Shown here: positions 6,801-18,800 of the stretch, piece by piece
Layout: each line of letters begins with the position of its first letter
Position numbering within the stretch: the stretch's first letter is position 1
Origin: Teredinibacter franksiae
Lineage (GTDB): Bacteria; Pseudomonadota; Gammaproteobacteria; Pseudomonadales; Cellvibrionaceae
Length of the DNA: 64,000 nucleotides
Direction of reading: 5' to 3'
Assembly: GCF_014218805.1 (NCBI RefSeq)
Contig: NZ_JACJUV010000004.1
Coordinates: 89,127-153,126 of the forward strand
Position numbers and translations under genes: made by a program
Notes under the pieces: model-generated
Seen by the model: only the letters and a program-made list of their open reading frames with translations
Told to the model about the DNA's origin: nothing
Database searches by the model: none

Positions 6801-9800
6801 CGCAGAGCTGGGGTTTTCTCAATACCCTGCCAATGAGTCCCTGGGTTTGGTGTTGAGTACAACAGTTTACAATACCGGTACAGAGACGGTTACGTCGGTT
6901 CCGGTTGGTTTCTACGATGGCGACCCTGGCACCGGCGGCATACTTATTGGTGACTACGAGGTTGTGCCTGAAATCACCGCAGGCAGCTCTGTTACAGTAG
7001 AGCACGTTTGGCCCCAAGTTATGGGCACTGCCGACCATTACGTATTTGCCGTAGTGGACCCAGAAAATGCCATTGCAGAATTGGACGAAACAGATAACCA
7101 AGCATTCGATACCCTACAGGTAAATTCAGTTTCGGATTTGGTGGTTACAGAGGGTGCTATTCAATTAGACCCTAGATACCCAAGCTTGGGCGAAACAGCG
7201 ACCGTTACAGTTTCTGTTTCAAACCTTGGCGAACAGGCCGCCGAAAATGTTCTGGTGCGCGCCTTTAATGGCGACCCAGATAATGGCGGCATTGAAATTG
7301 GCAGCGGTTACCCAATTTCTGACATTTCAGGCTTTGGCATAAAAACGGTTAGTTTTGATTTTAGTTTTACGCAAGAGGGTACACAGCGTTTTTATGTTGA
7401 AGTTGACCCAGACGGCGCAATAACTGAATCGAATAAACTGAATAACAATGCATTAAAAACCATATCGGTTCAAGATGGCAGCCTGTATGTCTCCGAGCGC
7501 TATTTCTCACCCAACGGCGATAAAGTAAAAGATTCAACGCGCTTTTTCTTTGAACTCGATACACCAGAAACCGTGCGGGTAGCCGTACTTGACGCTACAG
7601 GCTCTGCGGTACGCACCTTCGATGAAGTTTTCAACAATGCCACCACCGGTAATATTGAATGGGATGGTAGAACAGACGTAGGGAGTTTGGCCTACGACGG
7701 AAACTATTATTTCTCGATTAAGCACGAAGATGGCAGCGTTAGCCACCAAACCAAAACGGTACTGGATACCAACAGGGCTTCGCTGGTAGAAGCGCTAGGA
7801 ACGCAGCACGAAGTAAAAAACTTCCTTTCTTGTAACATTGGTGCGCAGCATGCCAACGCGTTTGTATACGGGCCCAAGGATGAATTTGTTTATTACCTAA
7901 ATACCAAGGCTTTGGATGCTTACGGTAAAAAAACTGATGAGTCGGATGAGATTGTTTTTCCTGCCGGTTTATACCGTGCGAATTGGGACGGCTCCGATGC
8001 GCGATTGGTGTCCAACATTTCGGTGCTCGATCTGGAGTCTCGTCGATTCTTTAATAATGGTGTGCCTCGTTTTTTGAATTTGGTTGTTTCCGACGATGGT
8101 AAGCGTCTGGCTTTTATTTTAACGTCTGACTATGACTTTGAATTTGAAGTGTGGTCTGCATCGACCTCTCCTGGTAGTGGACTCACCCTTATTGAAAGCT
8201 TTAATCCAAATCCAGCTGATACCGGTTATGGCAGCAGTGAATCAATACAGTTTATTAAAGGCACACATCGTTTATTGGCGTCCTATCCAACTTCCGTAGA
8301 CAACGAACAACTGGAAGTCGGCCTAAGTAGTTGGGATGTGGACACCGTGGGTGGCGACAGAGTTGATCACGCCATCAGTTTGGCCTACGCTCGTTCGGCG
8401 AACACCCACATATCGATTAACTCACTTGGTAGCCATGTAGCGATTCAATTCAAAGAACCCGTTAGATCTAATGGCAGAACTTTTGGTTATTCAAGCAAAA
8501 GCTACCTTTATAATATCGCTTCGGGTATAAGTCAGAATTTGGGTGGCGAAGCAACAGCAATAAGTTGGGCTCCCGATGGAACTAAGCTTGCTGTTGGCGA
8601 CCCAGCAATGGGCGGGGTTGTAGTTTACAACTTAGACGGCGAGGTTATTCAAAGTTACCGGTTTCCAGACCAGTTCGATCGCTCGCTCGCTAGTGCAGCG
8701 GCACCCTCGATTGATACGTTTCCAGATTGGGCCCACATTGATTGGAAATATTTCGAAGATATTGAAACACCGAAGTTGGTGGGCAATATTGAACATATTA
8801 GCTGGAACCCCGATAGCTCAGCGCTTCTTTTCTCGTTAAAAGATGTTGCGAGCTCATTTTTATATCAAATATTGGTATCTCAATATGGCACATTCGACTG
8901 CGACTGTTGGTACGCAGAGCTAGATGGAGGCGTTGAACCTGAAGATTTCGACTTGGCGTTATTTGATTATCAAGGCGATATGTCGGGTGTTTACTTATAT
9001 CAGCTTGCCGGAAACAAAGTAGAGCAAATAACTTCGCAACTCCCCACTGCAAATGCAATTTCTAAACTAATAGAATCGAATCAAGGTGGTGGAATGGAGT
9101 CGTTTTCGTTTGATGAATACGACGATAGTTCAGGCGCTTTGATTCCGGTTGTCATGCTTGAGGACTTTGATCAAAATATTCTAGGTGTACCCGTTACCCG
9201 TGAGGGCTTACCCGTACTAGCTGATGTGAAGGGGCTTCAGTGGCTAAATAATTCTAGTTCATTCTGGGTGAAATCTGATACTTATGTTGCAATAGACACA
9301 GCCGGTGTATTGCCAGCAAAAAAAATTACGCCTTTACGTGCGATATCTTCTCTCGGGCAGTCTAATAAGGGAGAGTTTCTTAAGTTTTACGCTGAAGATA
9401 ATGTAGATGCTTGCGCTACTGGTATGACCGACGGTTATCGTTTAGTTCGCTCGCTGTTAAACCTGACATCAGATTTACGCATTACTCGTAATAGTTCGTC
9501 GGGTAGCATTACCCTGCATGGTACTGCCACAGATCAAAATTTCGACTTTTATACGCTTGAGTATGCATCCGTAGATTCCCCCGATAACTGGCAACAGCTT
9601 CAACCTGCCGTTAACCAACATGCAATTGATGAAGATCTTAGTGCGTGGGTACCTGCTTCCACTGGCTCTTTCTTTGTTAGGCTCTCGTCTCACGATCTGG
9701 CGGGCAATTCTCGAGACGCTATTAAGCAGGTATCTACGTCAGTTCAGTCGAGCATTTCGAATTTGTACCGTACGCCAGCCTATTTTTCTCCCAACAGTGA

Positions 9801-12800
9801 TGGTGTTAAGGATGTTGTATCAATTCACTTTCGTGTACTTACCCCAATTAATAATTTTACAGTTGAAGTTTTGAATGAAGAGGGCGCTATTGTTCGCACA
9901 ATAGTCGAAAGCTATACCGAAATAGGCAGCGAGCAAAGCATAACCTGGGACGGACGAAATGATAGTGGAGACAGTGTAGCAGACGGTACTTATACATTAA
10001 GGGTTCAAAATAACGAACTTTTGGTTACCTTAGATACGGTATTTCCTACGGTATTGGATTTAACGGGCCCTTGGTATCAGTCCATACTTTTCGATCCTTT
10101 CGATGCTAGAAGCCCCGCCTACTTAGAAGTTTCCAATAGCATTACTATTCAAGCTTTCGACGATGTTTCTGTACCTGACGCGGAAGTTACCTACAGACAT
10201 TGGGAAAGCGCCGATTGGTTGAATACTCCTATTAACTTTATCGAACAGGGAGCGCGCCTTGCGGCTGCATCATCACTATCTATACAACAGTGGGTTTCAG
10301 GGGAGTATCAAGCCAAGGCGTCCGATCAAGCGGGGAATACAACCGTAACACCCATAGATTTTGATCAAAAAATTAATCAATCAGCCATTATTTGGTACGG
10401 ACAGCAGTCAGGGGATCGGTTTACCAATACAGATACTGTTATTGGTAATGCCGCGATTAACCCAAATGCAGCAGGCTTTATAGTACTTGGTGGTAAGCCG
10501 TATTTTTCCAAGGCTGGGCTTTTCCCCGATCTTCGTGTTGCGCTGGACGTTAATAAACCATTGGTTTTTCGTTTGAATGAAACCATTCCGGGTGGAATCT
10601 CGTCTGTGCATGTTATGTACGGTGAGGCTGAGGCTGCGATTGATACTTATCAGGCCGCCAGTAGTGTTTCTTACGGATCTATAGGGGCCTGCTACACCTA
10701 TCTAGGGCAGAACTCTAGTGACATATGTTTCTTTGAGCAAAATAACCTGCTTGCCCATCACTTTGGCTTGTCTGTTGATCTACCTTTGCTCGACCTTGCG
10801 CCTGGCACTACTTACAATTTTTACGTGCAAATAACGCCTGATATAGGCCCTGAGGTCAAAACAAATGGCATTTCTTTTACTACATCCGAAAAAGTAATTC
10901 TAGACAATAGAGTGCGGACTATAAGCGGTGAAAATATAATTAGCGGGTATCTAAGCCCGGTAGCAAATGAAGAGTTTCAGTCTGCAACGATATCTATTCA
11001 GAATACTGAAGATGACCGCTATCTCGAAAAAACCGTCTACAAGACAATTTTCCCTGAAGATGGTAAGCATAGTTTAGACCTTAAAAATCCTTTCTTACAT
11101 TTCTCCTTTGGTGCGGAGAGCTTGATGCCATGCTCTACCTACCAGGTTACTCTGGATGTTAAGACAAAGGACGGAAAAAGGGTTTCCGATAGCAAACCGA
11201 TAGACACTCAGTGCCTAGCTATCGAAGTGATGGCTTCGCCAGTTGTTGCGGATGAGTGTAATACCGGGCCAACAAACATGGTTCGATTTGAAATGGTTGT
11301 TGAGGAGCTCCTGTCTTATGGAGACCCGGTCGATCTTAAAACCCTTGAACTTTATACTGTTGGTATGGATGGCACTAAGAGCGTTCATTTTAATTCTAAT
11401 TCGCCGCGCTACAATCAACCCCTTGAGTATGTGTTCGATACTACTTTGGTTGAAAGTGGGGCAGTTATCTTTTATGCGCGAGCCGTAGATGTAAATGATA
11501 ATGAGGCGGAGTATTCGCTGAATATCCCTATAACTTACGAAGAGCCCACGCTAGATATAGTCTATCCGATTGAGGGTCAAACTTACTGTGCAACGGCGTA
11601 CCTTTCTGACAAACCAAAAGACAAAGAATATCGTATAGCCGCGTTAGAAATTCAAGGTCAATCGATTAGCGCTGGAAAGCACAATCTAGCAATTAAAAAT
11701 AGCTTGTCCCTGGATTCAGATTTGGTTTCGTACGCTGAGTTTTATAATCCCGGTGGTGCGGTTGAGTGTAAAAAAGGCTCAACATTTACTCGCTGTAAAC
11801 TAAACGAGAGAGTCGATAAGTTTGGTGAGAAAATCATCACTACCCCTGTTATATACAATCCGCTGATTAATGAAAGTAGAACTAACGGTGTTTTGGGTTA
11901 TGTGGTTGCTGAAGGTAGTCGAGAGCAGTCCATCTATTTTGAGCAGACCAATTGGTCTGGGGCGCTCAGCTGTTCAAATATGGCTGTAACGATAGATTCT
12001 CGCGTTGAAGGCCTGAGCATACGTACAACCGGAGGTGTGCAGCGCGTAACAGCAAGTGGTGATGGCTATCAAATATTTTCACCCAATGGTGACGGCTTTT
12101 ATGACGAACTTCATTGGCAGTATTCTGTAGAAGAAGCTGTATCTCTTACGCTGACTATTCATGACGGGGCTACAGATGAGTTGGTTGCCAGCGTTTATGA
12201 GGGGGCGGCATTTGCGCAGGGCGACCACGTTGTTGCATGGCATGCAGAGTCGATACCAGACGGTTTATATGTGGCTAGATTCGAAACTCAAGACGGGTGT
12301 GGCTTTGTCGACCGTACCGCGCGTTGGGTTGAATTAGATGTTACGCCACCTGTAGTGCAAATAGTGTCTCCTACTTCAAATCAGTCTCTTGGTGTGATTG
12401 TTGAGCCGCTGGCGAACATTGTGGATGCAAATTCTTTTTCTACGCAGTTATCTTATGGTCAAAATCAAAGCTTGATGGCCATAATTGATTCCAAAGCCGC
12501 GATATTATCTGGCTCTGAGTTAAGTATGGGGCATTGGAATACATTTGGTTTGACTGGGAGTTGGTTGTTAGGCGTTAATGCTGTCGATATTGTCGGCAAC
12601 CATTCATCAGGCTCCGTTGAGGTGGCCCTTCCTGAGCGAGATGCGCAGATATCGCACTTGGCTGCCACTGAAAAGTATGTGGCGCCAAATGGTGATGAAC
12701 AGTTTGCTAATGCAACTTTTACGGTTACGTTCGAAAATGATGTTGTTATTTCTGCTGATATTTTTAAAGGCGACGAAATAGTCGAACCACTGTTAGCTGA

Positions 12801-15800
12801 CGCTGTTTACACAAAAGGAACCCACCGTATTTCCTGGGATGGCCTGAATAACGCTTCCGTCCCTTTTGAAAACGGTATTTATTCAATAAGAGTACAAGCA
12901 CAAGCCGCACATACGGTTTCTACTATACAAACAGAATCGACCAGTATCATTCTCGATGCAATTGCTCCGCAGATACAAGTCGATGGTTTAGATTCTGGGT
13001 TGATAAGTGTTCGTACTAATCTAGAGGCCGCTTCGTTGTTGGGCTCTGTTACCGACACGTATTTCAATGACTATAGTGTTGCACTTCTTGGTACACCGAA
13101 TAGCGCTTCGGTGTTTACTACTATCGCTGGAGGAGATGTTGCCCCAATTAGTCTGCTGGCGAATTTAAGTAATTATGTTGTAGACGAAGGTGAATATAAG
13201 TTTCAGGTCAGCGCCAAGGATGTAGCTGGAAATAGAAGTTCTCTTACTTTCGATATGCTTTTTGATACTTCTGCACCGGCAATAACCATCACTTCGCCGG
13301 TGAACGACCTGTTTGTAAACAGTAGTGGCAGTTTGGTCGTAAAAGGAAGTATCGAGGAGGCAAACTTACTGAATTACAGTGCTTCGCTCGTATCAAGTGC
13401 GGGGGTTAAAGTACTCTCTCAGCAGTACGATGTGTTTCCTGTTGATGATACGCTAACTTCAATTAATTTGACTACGCTGCCCGAAGGGCAATACACACTA
13501 CAGTTATCGGTTGTTGATAAAGTGGGTAACACAGCGGAAGAATCTAAATCAATTGTGATAGACAACACCCCGCCAGAGGTTGTCATTAGTTCTCCAGAGC
13601 ATAGTGGCTATTTCGGTTTGTCGCTAATCGTTACAGGTACTGCAGAAGACAGTAATTTCGACAAATACTTGGTGGAGTTGGCAGCCGGGGGCTCAGAGTC
13701 CTTTGAAACGATTGCAGAAGTAAGGTCAGGCATTCACGATGGTGCATTATTTAACTTTGACAGTCTGCCTGCTGATGGTGACTACAGCTTACAATTAACG
13801 GCTGTAGATAAAGCAGGTAATACTGCCGCTGTTTCTCATGATTTTATTGTAGATTCTATTGTTCCCATGTCACCGTCTATAACAGTCGCTGAAGCAGACA
13901 AAGAAACAGCCGCAGTCTCTTTAGAATGGCTACCGGTTGAAGACACCCTTACCGGTTACTGGGTGTATCGCAATGGTCAGAAAGTCGTGAGCGAACCCAT
14001 CTCGAATACACATTATTTGGATAGTTCTCCGGGCGAAGGAACACATCAGTATTCTATTAGTGCTATTGACACAGCAGGGCATGAGAGTGAAAAGACCTCA
14101 CAGAATGTTACCCTTGATTTGACTGGGCCAGAGGTTTCATTCACTTACCCACAAACTGGCGATACGGTCAGTGGGCTCGTGAATATTCGTGGTACAGCGT
14201 ACAGCGCTTCTGATTTCAGCCACTACCGTTTATTGGTAGGTCCAAGTTCAGAATTATTGACAGAGGTAAGTTCTGCTACTGTTGGTGTACTTGGTGATGA
14301 TATTGGGCAATGGAATACTGTCACTTTATTAGACGGACAAAGTTATGTTTTGCGAGTAGAAGCGGAAGACATAAATGGGAATAGCGCCTTCGATGAAGTC
14401 AGTGTGATAATTGATAATACCGCGCCAACCGCTCCGGAAATTTATTACTCCGTTATTAACTTCGGAAACACCGCACACTTCCGTTGGAATGCGCCCGTTG
14501 AAGATGATATTGCTGGCTACCTTGTGTTACGCAACAATAAAATTGCAAATGCTAGCGGTGTTGTTGTTGGTGACTTGGCTCCGTACTTGGTAACTGAGTT
14601 GGATTTTTCCGATTACTCGCTTCCAGATGGTGAATACAGTTTTACGGTTATCGCTATAGATACCGCCGGCAATCAGAGTGACCCATCCGCAGCTCTCGAG
14701 TTAACTATTGATCAACAAACTCCACATGCAGAGCTTATTGGGCTGCCGTCATTTTTTGATGATACGCTGTTCTTAAACGCCCAGCTTGAAGATTTGGACG
14801 TTGCCACTATGGATTTTGAATATCGCCAGAGCGGGCAAACAGATTGGGTTCTAATTCAGCAAGATAGTTTAGCGCCGTACCAACACCAGTGGGATACGTC
14901 TGATTTAGATTACGGTTCTTATGAGTTAAGAGCAGTGGCCCAGGATATTCATGCGAATATCGATGGTGCCCCCGATGTTGTGACGTTGGAAAAACGTGAC
15001 CTTATTATTCCCGGTGTCGCCTCTTCAGTCGAGGTGGCCGTAAATGGCGGCACAGCTACAATAACGTGGGTGGGCCCCGCGGATTTGGATATCGAATTTT
15101 TTGAAGTTCAGAGAAGTTTCCAAGGCGAGGAAAGCTGGAGTGTGATTTCATCTGTTCCCTTTGGTGCAACACAGTATGCAGATGAGGGGCTTGAAGACGA
15201 TAAGTACGAATACCAAATCGTCACTCAGGATCTATCGGGTAACCGTTCTAGTGCTTCGGAGGCCATTGGGGCGACTGTCTATACGCCTTTCCTAACGGGA
15301 GCAGATATTTTAACGAGCGAGTCTACCGAATTGTTTGTAGGGCATACGCAAGCTTATGTGTCCATTACTTTTAACGTTATGCACAACTCGGTTCCAATTG
15401 GTTCTTACACAGCTGAAGCCAACGAGTATGGTAAATTCTGGGTGCGAGATGTAGTTCTAGAGCCCGGGCAGAACGAGTATACAATTCATTCTGTCGATCA
15501 ATATGGATTTGTTGGTAAAACAGTCACGGGGTATACCGAGTATTCTGCGGCGCCGTCACAAGTGACCGGATTACTTGGTTCGGTGAATTCCGATGAGGAA
15601 AATGTATCGTTAAGCTGGAATAGTAATACTGAATCTAATATTTTCGGATATGGCGTATACCGCAATGACGTGCAGATTACTCCTGCAACCATTATAGAGC
15701 CGGTAACTCATGGAACGGATGCGACTGATTTGTCTGCTTACCCAATTTCAAATTTATTTGATGGTGATGACAACTCTCTATGGATACCCGAATCAATGCC

Positions 15801-18800
15801 AAGTTACCTTGAATTGGAGTTTGACGGGCCCCAATACATAACTGGTATTAGAGTTCGGTGGAATCAGTACTACTACTCGTCTAATGATTACGTTTTACAA
15901 GTCTGGAATGGCGAGAGATATCTACCAATTAAAGAAATTGGTTATGCTTCTAGTACTCAAAACCTAACGGTAAAATATATTACAAATAAGGTTCGGTTTG
16001 TCTTTAATGACACATACTACGGTGACGGTACTACCTACCCATTCCGCTTGAGCGAAATATCTGTATCAACATTGAGTTTTACGGATGATGTTGACTACTT
16101 TACGGATTTACCTGGTGACGGAGAACATAGCTATACCGTTGCAGCAATAAATGATAGAGGCATGGAGGGTCCTGCGTCGGAACCCACTCTTGTTGAGGTA
16201 GGTGACTTTATTGGACCAGCCCCTGTCAGCTTGTCCATTAACGTTAACGGGGTGAATGTGGAGCTCACCTGGACCGAGAGTGATTCGGACGATACAGCGT
16301 CGTACCGTGTATACCGCGATGGGCAGTTAATTCAAGAGCTGTCCTCTGCTGAGCTTTCCTATGCTGATGAAGGGCTAGCAAATGGTTCTTACCAATATAC
16401 AATTCGCGGTGTAGATGCATTAGGTAATGCTGGTGATCCCTCAAACATAGTAGCCGCAGATATTTTAACGCCTGTTTTAGCCGCTCCTGTTGATTTAGCG
16501 GCTCTATCGGATTCCGAAGGGGGCGTAAGGCTCTCATGGAAGCCCGGGCCAGATACATCTCCTGGTGCTTATAAAATCTATAGGGCTCTAGGGTCCGAGG
16601 GGCTTGCACTTCTCGTAGAGGAATCAAATCTTTCGCATTACGATGTGAGCGTTGCGGAAGGTAATACATACCGCTACACCATTCGCGCAGAGGATGCCTA
16701 TGGAAATTTAAGCGCCCATTCTTCTGAAGTGTCGGTGCTGGCTGAGTTTTCTATTCCCGTTAATGCTCCGACAATTGTTGTGCCGTCTACCATTGAACCT
16801 TTGCTCACGGGTAAGACTAGGGTTTCAGTTACGGGTGAGGCTGATCCAGGCTCTCGCATATTCCTGGTTCAAAACAATACAGTGGTTCAAGAAGCAACAA
16901 CGAGCGTGAGCCTGACTCAAACTCAGTACACAAGTTTTGAGGTTGAGAGAATTGGTGAGGCAGAAAATGGAACGATTGCCGCACTGGGTTACAACTACGA
17001 TACTTATTCAAGGGAACTGCTTGTTGGTAGTAAAGGCAAATGGGAGAAGAGTAATTACTCTTCATGGAGTTTACCCGACTTCTTAGCGTGGCTGGGTTCA
17101 TATGTTCTATACATGGATGATTATGATGGTAAATTTGAAGTGGTAGACCATGAATCTGGTACTGTTGTTTCTTCCGGTACCGCTTTCGCTGCCGCCGATA
17201 TTTACTCATTACTTTCTACGACTGAAGATTCCGTGGTACTGATCGCCCGTGATTACGACGTCTCTAGGACAGGATTGTTTACGGTAAATCTCACCACTCT
17301 GGAGAAAACATTTGAGCCATTAGACGGGTTCTGCTCAACGTGTGACTTATCAATGTCGCCAAATGGCCGGCACTTAGCCTACGTTGATAATGGTACTGAT
17401 CTCGTAGTGTTCGACCGCGACACAAAAACCATTGAGCGTATAACCGTTGGTGATACAACCTTGAACGAATGGGTTGATAATATTGTGTCTTGGAACGCGG
17501 ATGGTGATAAAGCGATTTTTGCCGCTGGTAACATAGCAGGCTATGACGACGTTGTTATGTATGACTTTAATAAAGTTGAAGTTACTGTTTTAGCAAGCGA
17601 TAGTGAATTTAACCTGTCATTACCGGAGTGGTCAGATAGTGCTGACGCGTTCGTTTATCAAGCGCGTAATTCGAGCAACAATACGCAAATTCGAATTACT
17701 GAAACAGCTTCTGGTGATACTACTTTTGCCCAAGAACTGAGTTACTCTGGAAGCCTAGAGTTCCTTGATTGGTCTGCCTCTACCGGAATTAGCTTTGGCT
17801 CCGATTCCAGTCGCTCTGTTTCTGTGTTGACGCTGCCTGGGCTGTTTAGGTTTGCTGATGTAGGGATACATATTGGTGAAAACCAATTTGTAGCTATCGC
17901 TGCGGACGAAACAGGCAATCAAAGTAACCCTTCGGAATCAGCATATGTAATACGAACTGTTCCAGAGATGGCCGACTTGAACATTGATTTCGTTAACCAG
18001 GAGCGGGTGTTGTTAGCTGGAAACGAAACTGAGGTGACGTTTATCGTTAGTAATATTGGTGGTGTTTTGTCTGCTGAAACAAGTGCAAATATCTCACTGG
18101 TATCTGAAAGTGGAATTGTGTTGGATCTTGGCCAAATCACCGTTCCTCGTTTGGAACCTGGTAGCAATGAATCACTTGCGCTGAGCTGGCAAGCCGGTGA
18201 TATTGGTAACTACCGGTTGGTTGTGAACGTGGATACAGAAAATTTGGTGGTAGAATCTAATGATTCGAACACCTCTACAGTTGAAGGAATTCTAGTTGTA
18301 GATTCCGAAGACCCTGTGATTTCGCTGAACACCGAACAATCGTCTATTGGGGCCAATACCGATATTGCTGGTAACCTGTCGCTTGTCAATACAGCAACTA
18401 CTCTACAAGGTGAACTTCGGCTTGTTATCGAGGATGCTGAAGGGTATTTGGTAGAAGAGCTATCAAATACACCCGTCGATCTTGCTTTCGGTCAGCGATA
18501 CCAAGCTGGCTTCGTTTGGAACTCTGCAACAATATTCCCCGGCGATTATCGCGTTGTAGCAACTCTTTATGATTCAAACGGGTTAGAAGCGTCTTCTCAA
18601 ACTGCGAGTTTCGAGATTTCTGAAGACATTAACCTGGTTGCAAGCGTTGTGGCAGCTTTACCAAGCTATACAGCAAATGAAGTTGTAAGAATGCCTGTTA
18701 CTGTGCTCAATCAGGGAGGGAATGCACTTTACCCTGGGGGTTCGGCAACAATTTCCATATACAACTCTCTCGGAGAAACGTTGTACTCAGTTTCACGAAA